Assembly: GCF_002115825.1 (NCBI RefSeq)
Contig: NZ_JFJZ01000022.1
Span: forward strand, 16,379 to 80,378
DNA from: Thalassospira sp. MCCC 1A01428
GTDB lineage: Bacteria > Pseudomonadota > Alphaproteobacteria > Rhodospirillales > Thalassospiraceae
Direction of reading: 5' to 3'
Length of the DNA stretch: 64,000 nucleotides
Part shown: in pieces, positions 7,894 to 16,892 of the stretch
How the letters are laid out: every line of letters begins with the position of its first letter
Numbering within the stretch: the first letter of the stretch is position 1
Notes under the pieces: model-generated
Database searches by the model: none
What the model was told of the DNA's origin: nothing
The model's input: the letters and a program-made list of their open reading frames with translations, nothing else
Translations under genes and position numbers: made by a program

Positions 7894-9621
7894 TTATTTG
7901 GCTTGTTCCGCACCAAACAAGTCGATCAACCCGTCGGCCAGCGCCCCGCGCCACACCAGATAATCATGACCACCGGCAAATTCGCGGTAATGTACATCAT
8001 AATTTTTGGCTTCCAGCACATCTCGCAAATGGCGGTTGGTATCAATGATGCCCCCTACCCCGCTATGACCGGTTTCAAACAAACCGGCACTTAGAAAAAA
8101 GCGCACCGGCACAACAGGCTGGTTAACAATATGGCGCGCGACAAATTCGTCAGCACTGGCCGCACTGTTGCGTGGATGCCACCAAAACGACCCCGACATG
8201 GACAAGGCATTCCCAAATGCATCCGGGTGTCGCAAGGCAATTGTCGCGGCTGCCAACCCACCATAGCTTGACCCCGCCAGCACGGTGCGCGCCGCCACTG
8301 CCTTTATCCCGGTTTCGGAAATGACCCACGGCAAAAATTCGGTTGCCATGGCATCGGCAAAATCAGGATTGGCAGGCAATTCACGGGCACGGGCGTCGGC
8401 ATCGGGATTACTGATAAAAACAGCCATTACCGGTGGAATTTTACCCTCTGCCATCAGGTTATCCAAAATATCCGGTGTCGGAATTTTTGTCAGATATGCC
8501 CGGGCATCGAACACAAACAACAACACATTTTTCGGGTTCTGCGGATTAAAGCCAGCTGGTGTGTAAATATAAACATCGCGCTGATTACCCAGTATCGCAC
8601 TGTCGCGCCGGTAATGAACCAATTGCCCCGGTGTTACAGGCCCATCGGGGGCCGCCATACCCGGTTGCAGGGGTGCATCGGATAGTACCATGGTAGACTG
8701 CCGGTTAAAAAGGTCAGGACCATCGGCAGGCTGGGGAAAACGGTTTAACGGGTCCTGTTGGGCTGTTGCCAAAATGGCGACACGCTGGTCCCGGGCCGAA
8801 CCGGGAACATCCGGCACGTCAGGGGCCAACTGATACGACATCCGGGTCGAGGTGGGCACAACAAAACTTTTAAACCAGATATCGGATTGCTCCAGGCGAT
8901 CAAGATATTCATGATTGCCCGAGGGCGCACCAAACAAACGCACATTATGCTGCGCCCCACGATAAACAAATGTCACCAAAACAAACCCGGGCGGTGTTAA
9001 CCCTGCTTCAATAAGAGGCGTACCTGTTTGTGCCACATGCCGCCAGAAACCATCGGTATTTCCCCCGTTTGCGACAACACGCGCCGCCTGGCTGATCAAC
9101 TGACTTTGATAACCGGCTGCCGGGGCAATTTGCTGGTTAACCGGCACATGCATCGAAATCTGCAGATCAAACCCCTTCGCGTTATCGGCACTATCATCTG
9201 CGATCTCCGGCCTGTTTTCAGTTATCGTATAGGGTGTAAAATCTGCTTCTGCGCGGGTCAGCTGCAATGACACTTCACCCTCAGGGGCGACAAACTGAAA
9301 CTCACCCTTGCCGGTGGACTGCCCAAGCAACCGGCGCAATGTCATGCCATTGTCGTCCAGCAGCTCCAGATCAATTGCAATATTGCCCGTATCAATCGTG
9401 CCCCGCACATAATCACCGGGCCGGGTTGCAAATGCCATAATGTGAACAGCACCAGACGCAGGCAACACCGCCTGAAGCGCCCCATCCTTGATAATGGAGT
9501 GCGCGGTGATGGTCATGCCGGTTTCCTGTGTCTTTTGACGTGGCTGGGATGGCGAGGATGCCAGCGCAACTGACCCCCCCGAAAACAACACCCACAGCGC
9601 AATCAGATATAAACGTATCAT
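7894..9621 (-). CDS. Periplasmic siderophore esterase, Fes/IroE-like
   Basis: 575 residues with an N-terminal signal peptide (IALWVLFSGGSVALAS). Residues 40-290 form a beta-rich region like the N-terminal lid domain of enterobactin esterases. The C-terminal alpha/beta-hydrolase has the nucleophile elbow AGSSYGGLAA (about residue 455) and the terminal His in GGHDYLVWR. Such enzymes hydrolyse tricatecholate or related ester siderophores to release iron; the signal peptide puts this one in the periplasm, as for IroE. It starts 17 bp after the TonB receptor stop, so the two are one operon and probably share the Fur-controlled promoter. The exact siderophore cannot be told. Confidence 0.88.
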   Translation of the reverse strand: MIRLYLIALWVLFSGGSVALASSPSQPRQKTQETGMTITAHSIIKDGALQAVLPASGAVHIMAFATRPGDYVRGTIDTGNIAIDLELLDDNGMTLRRLLGQSTGKGEFQFVAPEGEVSLQLTRAEADFTPYTITENRPEIADDSADNAKGFDLQISMHVPVNQQIAPAAGYQSQLISQAARVVANGGNTDGFWRHVAQTGTPLIEAGLTPPGFVLVTFVYRGAQHNVRLFGAPSGNHEYLDRLEQSDIWFKSFVVPTSTRMSYQLAPDVPDVPGSARDQRVAILATAQQDPLNRFPQPADGPDLFNRQSTMVLSDAPLQPGMAAPDGPVTPGQLVHYRRDSAILGNQRDVYIYTPAGFNPQNPKNVLLFVFDARAYLTKIPTPDILDNLMAEGKIPPVMAVFISNPDADARARELPANPDFADAMATEFLPWVISETGIKAVAARTVLAGSSYGGLAAATIALRHPDAFGNALSMSGSFWWHPRNSAASADEFVARHIVNQPVVPVRFFLSAGLFETGHSGVGGIIDTNRHLRDVLEAKNYDVHYREFAGGHDYLVWRGALADGLIDLFGAEQAK

Positions 9622-9638
9622 TTAATATGAGGCCCCGG

Positions 9639-11870
9639 TTACCAGCTATATTTTAAAGTCGCGGTTACAGTTCGACCTGGCCCATAAAAACACGATGTCG
9701 AACCGGCACAGCTGGCAACATAGGTTTCATCGGCCAGATTAATGGCGTTAAACTGTACTTTCGCCCCTTCAAATGTGCTTGATAAAACCCCAAGGTCATA
9801 ACTGATCATGGCATCAAACAAGGTCACGTCTGATACCTTGATCGTATTGGTACGATCGGTACTTTCGCCGATATATCGCACCCCGGCTCCCAGCGCCAAA
9901 CCGTCAAACATTCCCGATGCCAGTTCCTGTTTTAACCACAGCGATGCCTGGTTCTCTGGGGTGCGGTCCCGTTTCAGGCCTACGCTGTCCGGGTTGGCAT
10001 CCTTGGAAATTTCAGCGTTAATGTGGCTGTAACTGGCAACAACATTCAAATGGTCAAGCACTTCGGCATGGGCTTCAAGCTCATAGCCACGGCTTTGAAT
10101 TTCGCCGGTCTGATAACTCAGATTGGAAACCGGATCGCGGGACACCACATTTTGCTGGGTGATCTGATAAACCGATGCAATCAACTGATAACGGCCGCTA
10201 TCGGGGCCAAACTTGATACCGGCTTCATATTGTTGCGCCGTTACCGGGTCATACGGCTCGCCGCTGCCATTGCTGCCTAGTTGTGGCTCGAACGAGGTGC
10301 TGTAACTCACATAAGGTGCCAAGCCGTTTTCAAAATTATAGATCGCCCCTAACCGGCCTGAAAAAGCACTATCGGAATAATCAGTTGAGGTTCCGGCAGC
10401 CCTGTCCTCGAACGTGTTCCTGGCCCAGTCATGTCGCCCGCCGGCACTTAGCGTTAACTGACCAATTTCAAGCTGTTCTTGCACATAAAGGCCTATCTGG
10501 GTTGCCTTGGTGCGTTCGTCATAGGAATAGCCATCGTAAACAACCGTGCCAATCGGCCCGTAATCGGGTGAAACCCAGTTGATGGGATAGGACGTGTTGC
10601 TGCGTTTATATTTGTTGTCATAAACGGAATGCTTTGCATCCAGCCCAACCAGCACCGTATGACCAAAGGCACCGGTCGCAAAATCAAACTGGGCCTGATT
10701 ATCGATGGCAAACTGGTCCAGATCATCGCTATAGGATGTTGCCCGACGGTCAATGGTTTGATCATCAATCGTACTCCAGCCAACCATCGACTTAACGTCG
10801 CTTTCGACCATGGTGTATCGGGCGTTCTGGCGCAGGGTCACACCATTGCTTACGGCATGTTCCAGTTCATAACCTGCCGATGCCTGGGTCCGTGATGATT
10901 CTTCAAAATTCGGGTTCCCGATATAAAAATCCTGCGGAATATAGCCCGAACTGGTGGGAGTTACCAAACCTTGCGACATCAAAAAATTACGTGTTCCGGC
11001 ATCAGGGTCATTTTGATACATCAGGGAAACAGTCAGGCTGGTTTTTTCATTGGGTGACCAGTTGATGGATGGCATCACTGCGATGCGTTTTTTATCAACA
11101 TCACCTGCCTGTTCGTTCTCGGTCATTCCCTTTGCAACCATGCGCCAGGAAATGCCTTTTTCCACCGATAGCACACCGGAAAAATCGCCTGCTGTTGAAA
11201 ACAGGTTATCCGTACCGGCGGTAAATTCAACGGAATGTGCCGTATCGCCCGTGGGCTTTTTTGACACCATATTAACAATGCCGCCCGGGTTGGCCTGACC
11301 ATATAAAACAGAGGACGGACCGCGCAAAACCTCCACACGTTCCAGAAAATATGGTTCCACCTGACCAAGCGACCCCAGACCGTAGGTCAAGCCATCAAGA
11401 TAGCGAGGCACATAGGAAAAGCCACGCACATACATTTCATCATGCATGTTGGAACCCCCACGATATTCGGTAAAGACACCGGCAGAATATCTCAGGGCTT
11501 CGGCAACTGATCCGGCCTGCTGGTCTTCGATTTGCGCGCCTGGCACCACAGAAACCGATTGCGGCGTTTTCATCAGCGGCGTGTCGGTTTTTGTACCAGC
11601 CCGGCTGCGTTTGGCAACATACCCCTGAACCGGGCCATCGCCGTGCTCGCCGGCTTCCTCAACCCGGATCGGGTCCAGCGTGATCGCACCGTCTTCACTA
11701 CTTTCGACATTCGCGCCGGTTTTCGTCACATTTTCCGACTGTGCCATGGCGCTCGACATCGCAACCAGGCTTACACCTGCATATAAACCAACAACCAGCA
11801 TGGCTGTGCTGCCCGATCGTGCCAAACGGCGATTTGCCCGTAAAACCTGTTGTGCCATAGTGCCCATCAT
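9639..11870 (-). CDS. TonB-dependent siderophore receptor
   Basis: 743 residues. A signal peptide ends near AMAQS (about residue 44), followed by a TonB-box-like stretch (DPIRVEE). The plug domain is typical (TPLMKTPQSVSVVPGAQIED, ALRYSAGVFTEYRG, EVLRGPSSVLYGQANPGG), then comes a 22-strand barrel ending in an aromatic residue (TLKYSW). The plug matches the FhuA/FhuE/FpvA-type siderophore receptors. It imports a ferric siderophore across the outer membrane using TonB energy. With the downstream esterase this makes an uptake-and-release pair; no biosynthesis genes are nearby, so the ligand may be a xenosiderophore. Confidence 0.96.
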   Translation of the reverse strand: MMGTMAQQVLRANRRLARSGSTAMLVVGLYAGVSLVAMSSAMAQSENVTKTGANVESSEDGAITLDPIRVEEAGEHGDGPVQGYVAKRSRAGTKTDTPLMKTPQSVSVVPGAQIEDQQAGSVAEALRYSAGVFTEYRGGSNMHDEMYVRGFSYVPRYLDGLTYGLGSLGQVEPYFLERVEVLRGPSSVLYGQANPGGIVNMVSKKPTGDTAHSVEFTAGTDNLFSTAGDFSGVLSVEKGISWRMVAKGMTENEQAGDVDKKRIAVMPSINWSPNEKTSLTVSLMYQNDPDAGTRNFLMSQGLVTPTSSGYIPQDFYIGNPNFEESSRTQASAGYELEHAVSNGVTLRQNARYTMVESDVKSMVGWSTIDDQTIDRRATSYSDDLDQFAIDNQAQFDFATGAFGHTVLVGLDAKHSVYDNKYKRSNTSYPINWVSPDYGPIGTVVYDGYSYDERTKATQIGLYVQEQLEIGQLTLSAGGRHDWARNTFEDRAAGTSTDYSDSAFSGRLGAIYNFENGLAPYVSYSTSFEPQLGSNGSGEPYDPVTAQQYEAGIKFGPDSGRYQLIASVYQITQQNVVSRDPVSNLSYQTGEIQSRGYELEAHAEVLDHLNVVASYSHINAEISKDANPDSVGLKRDRTPENQASLWLKQELASGMFDGLALGAGVRYIGESTDRTNTIKVSDVTLFDAMISYDLGVLSSTFEGAKVQFNAINLADETYVASCAGSTSCFYGPGRTVTATLKYSW

Positions 11871-12245
11871 TGCGATGTCCTTGATATTCCAGATCGATAA
11901 ATTTGGATAAACCGGTCCCGTTCTGCCGTTTCAGGCAGTGATAAAGCGGTACACCCCGCTGGCCGGTCAGATTTTAATGCGAAAAAGGCAGGGATGGTGA
12001 AACCGCCCCCGAGGCCAAAATGACCGCTATGTGCTGGAATGTTCCAGACCCAGCCGGGAGACCCCCGACAATATGCCCTTACGCCGCATCATATTAATGC
12101 GTGGCGACACACCTTATGGCCCGAACACACAATAGGACGTCCGCGTTCTATTTGAACTTTGCTGATGCTCATGTTCTGGCATGTATCCCCCGTTTTCAGA
12201 CACCCCAGGATGTCCCGTCACCCGCATCATTCGGCATTCAATTTT
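11871..12245 (-). other. Long leader of the siderophore receptor mRNA, with a 22-codon mini-ORF
   Basis: About 375 nt separate the predicted start of transcription from the receptor ATG. The leader holds a mini-ORF at 12182-12114 (ATG to TAA, 22 residues, His-rich start and a YCVFGP end) with GGGGGA four bases before its ATG, and a hairpin CTGCC-N6-GGCAG at 11923-11938. I recognise no riboswitch. Whether the peptide is translated or the leader regulates is open. Confidence 0.4.
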
Positions 12246-12302
12246 GCAAATGATTATTAATATCTTAATGATGAGATAACAAAGATAAGAATGATTTTCA
12301 TC
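12246..12302 (-). promoter_or_regulatory. Iron-regulated promoter with two Fur-box-like sites
   Basis: On the minus strand, -35 TTGTTA (12282-12277) and -10 TAATAA (12259-12254) are 17 bp apart. GCAAATGATTATTAATATC at 12246-12264 matches the classical 19-bp Fur box at 14 positions and covers the -10. GATAAGAATGATTTTCATC at 12284-12302 matches at 13 and lies next to the -35. The arrangement predicts iron repression of the receptor-esterase operon; the divergent lysE-like gene could also be affected. Confidence 0.75.
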
Positions 12303-12453
12303 CTCAAATACCTTTGCGCAGGCGTCATAACCATTTGCAAAAGCATCAATCGCCTGAAAATCTGTTTCGTAAATGATGCGCAAATCTTTGCCAGATCCAT
12401 AGATATACGGCACAGTGGCGGTACATCCCCTTTCCATGGCAAGGATCACAACC

Positions 12454-13089
12454 ATGACATTCGAAATCTGGGCAACCTATGTATTGGCCTGCAGCATTGT
12501 TTTGGCCATTCCGGGGCCGACCATTATGCTGGTGGTTAGTTATGCCTTGGGAAAAGGTCGCCAAACCGCATGGGCGACCGTACCTGGCGTTGCCCTGGGG
12601 GATTTCACGGCGATGACGGTTTCACTAATGGGGGCTGGTGCATTGCTTTCGGCGTCGGCCACAGCATTTAGCGCGTTAAAGCTGATTGGTGCGGTTTACC
12701 TGGTTTATCTGGGTGTAAAAATGTGGCGCGAAAAACCCCACCAACTTGAAGATTCCCACGAAACCCGGCGCAACCGCCCATCACGCATGTTTTTACACGC
12801 CTATATCGTGACGGCCCTGAACCCGAAAGGCATTATCTTTTTTATCGCCTTTGTGCCGCAGTTCATTACCCCACATCAGCCGGTAATGGCGCAATTTACA
12901 ATATTAATTGCAACCTTTGTCAGCCTGGCGGTCGTAAATGTTCTCATCTGGGCGATGGCCGCTGGCACTATGCGCGCAAAATTTCGCAGCCCGCGCGCCA
13001 TGCAAATCATGGGGCGGGCAAGCGGATCGGTGCTCATCGCTGCGGGGTTATTAACAGCGCTGGCACGCCGGGCAAATGCCGCCACCTGA
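12454..13089 (+). CDS. LysE/RhtB-family amino-acid exporter
   Basis: 211 residues with about six membrane helices. It begins MTFEIWATYVLACSIVLAIPGP, the family signature with the conserved PGP in helix 1, followed by SYALGKGRQTAWATVPGVALGD. Members export amino acids or related compounds (threonine, homoserine, lysine); the substrate here is unknown. I chose the ATG at 12454, with AAGGA eight bases upstream, over the longer frame from 12415. It lies divergent from the siderophore operon across the Fur sites. Its stop codon lies inside its own terminator hairpin. Confidence 0.92.
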   Translation: MTFEIWATYVLACSIVLAIPGPTIMLVVSYALGKGRQTAWATVPGVALGDFTAMTVSLMGAGALLSASATAFSALKLIGAVYLVYLGVKMWREKPHQLEDSHETRRNRPSRMFLHAYIVTALNPKGIIFFIAFVPQFITPHQPVMAQFTILIATFVSLAVVNVLIWAMAAGTMRAKFRSPRAMQIMGRASGSVLIAAGLLTALARRANAAT

Positions 13090-13110
13090 TAACGTGGCGG
13101 CATCCGTTTT
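13076..13110 (+). terminator. Terminator hairpin overlapping the lysE-like stop codon
   Basis: Perfect 10-bp arms ATGCCGCCAC / GTGGCGGCAT enclose an 8-nt loop that contains the TGA stop, followed by CCGTTTT. The last codons of the gene form the left arm. Confidence 0.7.
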
Positions 13111-13149
13111 ACCCCGTCACAATCAGGCAACATACCTGTAAGGATATTG

Positions 13150-14022
13150 TTATCGGCTGGCGACACGGGCACGCCCCGTGCGAATATTTCCCGATTGCGG
13201 GTTAAACTTACCCCACAATTGTTTGACCAATGGAAATGCCGTAATCAGCAAGCCAACAATCAGCACAGTCCAGGCGGGCCGCAACGGATACATCCAGTGA
13301 AAATTGGCCTCCAACACCACCAGCGGCGGAACGCCGGTCGCAATGGCAAACCAGGCATATTCAATTGCCGCTGTGCCAAGGGCTGCAGCAACCGCCAGCC
13401 CCAGCAATGTTGCAGGCGATTTCATTTTCCAGTTCATATTGCTGGCAAAGCGCGACAACATCAGCCACAGATAAAAACCGGCCATTAAGGTTGCTTCGGT
13501 AACGTCGAGTTTCGATTGCATGAAAAAATGCAAAATACCCAGGGCCGCAATAACATAGCTGGCTTTGTGCAGGCGTCCCCAGTTGCGCCCCAGGCGGCGC
13601 ATCATGCCATTGGTCGAGGTGATGCCCAAAACGACCAGTCCCATCACAGCCACAAACCCGATAGTCAGATAGATACGCACGAGGATTTCGGTCGCAATGC
13701 GCGAAATATCAAATGACTGGTCAACAAAATATAACAACAAATGACACAGCGCATAGCCCATTGCCGCCAGCCCGACCATCCGCCGAACCAAAACAACGCG
13801 GGTAAATTTGGTCACGCGTCGCAACGGCGTAATAGCCAGCGAAATCAGCAACATGCGAATCGCCCAATCGCCGCTGCCATGAATGGCATCCTTGATTGGC
13901 AAGGAAACCCCTTCATGAAATAAAACCGGCCATAGCACGACGCATCCGGGTACAAGGATGGCGATAAACACCATCAATTTGAACATTGAAAAACGTCCGG
14001 AATGATCAAGCCACGGAAACAT
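13150..14022 (-). CDS. msrQ: MsrQ-like haem-binding membrane protein with a C-terminal extension
   Basis: 290 residues, ferric-reductase-like fold. The MsrQ/YedZ core covers about residues 35-205, with VLVRRMVGLAAMGYALCHLLLYF and GRLHKASYVIAALGILHFF carrying the candidate haem His ligands. In E. coli MsrQ passes quinone-pool electrons to the periplasmic methionine-sulfoxide reductase MsrP. The E. coli protein has about 211 residues; here a further 80 or so add about two more helices (AAALGTAAIEYAWFAIATG; PAWTVLIVGLLITAFPLV). No msrP lies on either side. Start ATG 14022 has AGGGAAG seven bases upstream. It is convergent with the lysE-like gene. Confidence 0.82.
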   Translation of the reverse strand: MFPWLDHSGRFSMFKLMVFIAILVPGCVVLWPVLFHEGVSLPIKDAIHGSGDWAIRMLLISLAITPLRRVTKFTRVVLVRRMVGLAAMGYALCHLLLYFVDQSFDISRIATEILVRIYLTIGFVAVMGLVVLGITSTNGMMRRLGRNWGRLHKASYVIAALGILHFFMQSKLDVTEATLMAGFYLWLMLSRFASNMNWKMKSPATLLGLAVAAALGTAAIEYAWFAIATGVPPLVVLEANFHWMYPLRPAWTVLIVGLLITAFPLVKQLWGKFNPQSGNIRTGRARVASR

Positions 14023-14261
14023 GGGCGCTTCCCTATTCTAGGTGTTCGTTCGTTCGGGTTACTGCCCCCCAACAAACCTAAGTAAATCGTCATGCCAATA
14101 GAACGCAAAAAGGTTGTCGGGGTCACTTAAACTCGTGATCAACTCTGCGCGAGGCAAAACCGGAAAAAAAGTGATGGGCCAGTTTATCGCCATTGTGCCG
14201 ACGCAATGTCCCGATATTTTTTAAAAGATTTACCATTTTCAGTTGATGGAAAGATTGGACG

Positions 14262-14702
14262 ATGAGCACCTTTAACAACCCCGACAATATTGCCTTGCGG
14301 GAATTGTTTAACACCACCCAAACCATAGCCCTGGTTGGTGCAAGCCCAAAACCCGAACGGCCGTCAAACCGTGTTATGGCATTTTTGCTCTCGCACGGGT
14401 TTCATGTAATACCGGTTAATCCCGGCCAGGCTGGCAATAAAATTCACGGGCAACTGGTTTATGCCAAACTGGCAGATATCCCTGAATCGGTTGATATGGT
14501 CGATATTTTTCGAAATTCAGAAGATGCTGGCGGCGTGGTCGATGAAGCCATCGCAATCAACGCAAAATCGGTATGGATGCAGTTAAATGTGATTGATGAA
14601 GATGCCGCGCTGCGCGCCCGCGATGCCGGTTTGATCGCAGTTATGGACCGTTGCCCGGCCATCGAAATCCCCCAGCTGTTCGTGGCAGACTGGCACAAAT
14701 AG
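14262..14702 (+). CDS. CoA-binding domain protein, YccU-like
   Basis: 146 residues, one Rossmann-type CoA_binding_2 domain. Signatures are TIALVGASPKPERPSNRVM near residues 21-40, HGFHVIPVNPGQAG near 45-60, and DIFRNSEDAGGVVDEAI. The family is related to the CoA-binding part of succinyl-CoA synthetase but stands alone. The function is not established; a role in binding CoA metabolites in the cytoplasm is assumed. It is a single gene, ended by the hairpin at 14793-14825. Confidence 0.9.
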   Translation: MSTFNNPDNIALRELFNTTQTIALVGASPKPERPSNRVMAFLLSHGFHVIPVNPGQAGNKIHGQLVYAKLADIPESVDMVDIFRNSEDAGGVVDEAIAINAKSVWMQLNVIDEDAALRARDAGLIAVMDRCPAIEIPQLFVADWHK

Positions 14703-14792
14703 GCATTTGCGATATCACGAACATGCAACATCCGCCAAGCCGGCAGCCATACCCAATCCTGCCCGGCAGTTTTTCAGGCTGCAAATCGCAAA

Positions 14793-14825
14793 AAAATCGC
14801 CCGCGTTTGAAATGCGGGCGATTTT
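14793..14825. terminator. Bidirectional intrinsic terminator
   Basis: 12-bp perfect arms AAAATCGCCCGC / GCGGGCGATTTT with a 9-nt loop, A-rich on one side and T-rich on the other. It serves the convergent CoA-binding and secreted-protein genes. Confidence 0.9.
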
Positions 14826-14889
14826 AAATTTATTAATCCGGGACGACACCAAACCGCTATCGCAGTTACAATAATCTTCACATTAAATT

Positions 14890-15570
14890 TTATTTCTGGG
14901 CAGTAAGCGTACCGGCGATTTTTTTACTTCCGCCCTGGCACAGGCGGATCAAATCGGGCAACAACCCTTTATTACCCATAAAGACCGGTTTGACAGCGCT
15001 CGTGATATCATAAGTGGTAGTGTTTTCTTCGAGCAGCGTATCAAAAATACCCGGTGCTTCGGTAATCAGCGACATAACGCCGCTTCGGTTGATGCGCAGC
15101 GAGGCAAAACCATCGCCATAGGCAACACGGGCGCATTCCAGTCCTAATGCACTATCAAATTCCGAAACCAGCCTGTAGCGCGGATTTGGCATTAAATTAC
15201 CGCGCGTTAATACCTGGGTTGGCTTGAGCCCCGGAACCGGTACATATTTTGCCAGCCGGGCCTGCGACTGAACGATATATCCATCGGGGAAATAAACGGC
15301 GACATCCTCGGATAACAAGACACGGTCCCCCAAAATAGGACCTGACTGCAACAATGCCTTAATCCGTTTGCCGGGAATTTCGCCGGAAAAGCCATTAAAA
15401 CGCAGAACTTTCGAATCCCCACGTTCCTTGGCAAACAATTTTTCAAACGGTACCACAGGTGTTGGTTCGCCCGCCTGCGCTGATCCACCCGGAAAACTGG
15501 CCATTCCGAATACGATCACTGCCGCAACAGCACACAAAACACCCTTTTGCCAAAACGACTTTGTGTTCAT
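14890..15570 (-). CDS. Secreted protein of unknown function
   Basis: 226 residues with a clear Sec signal peptide (KGVLCAVAAVIVFGMASFPGGSAQA, cleavage near residue 33). The mature part begins with a proline-containing linker and has no recognisable domain; two cysteines (LGLECARV and IRLCQGG) might pair. It is probably periplasmic. The start at 15570 has GGGGGG just before it. It lies after the OmpA-like lipoprotein gene on the same strand, with a strong terminator between, so it is probably separately expressed. Confidence 0.7.
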   Translation of the reverse strand: MNTKSFWQKGVLCAVAAVIVFGMASFPGGSAQAGEPTPVVPFEKLFAKERGDSKVLRFNGFSGEIPGKRIKALLQSGPILGDRVLLSEDVAVYFPDGYIVQSQARLAKYVPVPGLKPTQVLTRGNLMPNPRYRLVSEFDSALGLECARVAYGDGFASLRINRSGVMSLITEAPGIFDTLLEENTTTYDITSAVKPVFMGNKGLLPDLIRLCQGGSKKIAGTLTAQK

Positions 15571-15683
15571 TTTCCCCCCGGAGTCTCAATACGCTCAACC
15601 TGCACGGTTCAACGACTGTATGGGTTTATGCGTTCATTTCAAGCAGACTTTCTTCACCTGCCGCCCCGTTATTTTGACTATCC

Positions 15684-15720
15684 AAAAAAAACAACGGGAT
15701 GGCATGATGCCATCCCGTTG
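15684..15720 (-). terminator. Intrinsic terminator after the OmpA-like gene
   Basis: 12-bp perfect arms CAACGGGATGGC / GCCATCCCGTTG with a 5-nt loop, followed on the minus strand by a run of seven or more U. It starts about 33 nt past the stop codon. Confidence 0.93.
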
Positions 15721-15752
15721 CCGAAGATTTGGTAAAGGACCGATAATTTATC

Positions 15753-16661
15753 TTAGTTATCGATCGAAATGGTAACACGACGGTTACGCGGCTCACGAAC
15801 ACCATCCGGAGTCGGGATCAAGAGATCGCCTTCACCAACAGCATCTTTCTTCACGCCATCAGCCTTGATACCGCGCGAGGTAAGAGCGCTTGCGGCAGCA
15901 TCAGCACGACGCTCGGAGAGCTTCATGTTGTAGGAATTCGGGCCCGAAGAGTCAGTGTGACCAACAATCGAAACCGTACCCGGGCTGCTTGCCCACTGGT
16001 CAGCAGCGGCGTCAAGAACGCGTTTGGCAACCGGGGTAATGGCGGATTTGTCGAAGTCAAAGAAAATGGTAAAGAGACGCGGTGCAGCGGCAACCGGCTG
16101 GGTTTCTGCCGGAGCGGCAGCAACTTTCGGTGCTTTCAGCGTGTTGATTGCGTCTTCATATTCTTTCCAGCACTGGGTAATCAGGTCGGTCTGCCAACCT
16201 TCTTCGCTTTCTTCGATCCAGCAATCGTAACGAGCCTGCGCGGTTGCAGCAACATCAGGCATTGCTTCACGTGCGCCACCGTCAAGCAGGCCGATCAGTT
16301 CTTCACGAACGGAGCGCTTCTGTGCGATTTCCTGGTCGTCAAAACGCCAGTTTGCCGGATCTTCCGGAAGGATGGTTTCATTTTGCGCGACTTTTGCTGC
16401 CTTACGGGCAAAGAAGTCAGCGTCAAAGAAGTCATACCATTCATCGGCTTCGCGTTCTGCGTAAGCGATGTATTCGGCTTTCAGGTCTTTACCGAAAGCG
16501 GTGGTCGGTTCGGCACCATGCATAGCGGTGTCGAGCGAGCTGTCATACGTCAGCGGGTTGCCACCATAAGCAACAGCAGTGCCAGAGTTGTCGATGCTGC
16601 TACATGCTGCCAGCATACTTACGCTGCCAAGTGCGAAAAGGAAAGACGAACGAAACTGCAT
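15753..16661 (-). CDS. OmpA-family peptidoglycan-associated lipoprotein
   Basis: 302 residues. A lipobox (MLAAC, acylated Cys at residue 20) ends the signal peptide. Residues 21-185 form a charged, helical region unlike Pal, followed by a short Ala/Pro linker. The C-terminal OmpA domain (from about residue 190) has FFDFDKSAITPVAKRVLDAA, VGHTDSSGPNSYNMKLSERR and the closing RNRRVTISI, i.e. the diaminopimelate-binding Asp/Arg set. It is therefore anchored in the outer membrane and binds peptidoglycan. The upstream dyad at 16701-16728 may control it or fold in its mRNA leader. Confidence 0.93.
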   Translation of the reverse strand: MQFRSSFLFALGSVSMLAACSSIDNSGTAVAYGGNPLTYDSSLDTAMHGAEPTTAFGKDLKAEYIAYAEREADEWYDFFDADFFARKAAKVAQNETILPEDPANWRFDDQEIAQKRSVREELIGLLDGGAREAMPDVAATAQARYDCWIEESEEGWQTDLITQCWKEYEDAINTLKAPKVAAAPAETQPVAAAPRLFTIFFDFDKSAITPVAKRVLDAAADQWASSPGTVSIVGHTDSSGPNSYNMKLSERRADAAASALTSRGIKADGVKKDAVGEGDLLIPTPDGVREPRNRRVTISIDN

Positions 16662-16700
16662 GTTATTTGCCCCAGTAGTTCAGGTTGTTATCAAACTCTA

Positions 16701-16728
16701 ATAATAGTACCAAACGTGGTATTATTAT
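16701..16728. repeat. 12-bp inverted repeat upstream of the OmpA-like gene
   Basis: Arms ATAATAGTACCA and TGGTATTATTAT (one G-T position) around AACG. It lies 40 bp before the lipoprotein start and 165 bp before mscS, so it is an operator or an mRNA-leader hairpin. Confidence 0.6.
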
Positions 16729-16892
16729 GACCGGAAACGCGCAAAAAAGCGAAAGGTTCCAAGATATTATTTTTATTGCGATACCTCGTGATCTTTTCAA
16801 GCCTCTCAAACCGTGTAATCCTGTGATAATCATACTCCGTATATGAAAAAGAAGATCACTTTATTTTTGGTGACCAAGCATACGAGGTTCAC

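Noticed and set aside
11871..12245. Cobalamin or other riboswitch before the TonB receptor
   Set aside because: No B12-box core (GCCACTG and neighbours) or other riboswitch signature could be found; the Fur sites explain regulation better.
12183..12455. Upstream part of the 113-codon minus-strand frame at 12455-12114
   Set aside because: It runs through the Fur sites and promoter and overlaps the lysE-like start. Only the last 22 codons, with their own ATG and GGGGGA, are kept as a possible mini-ORF.
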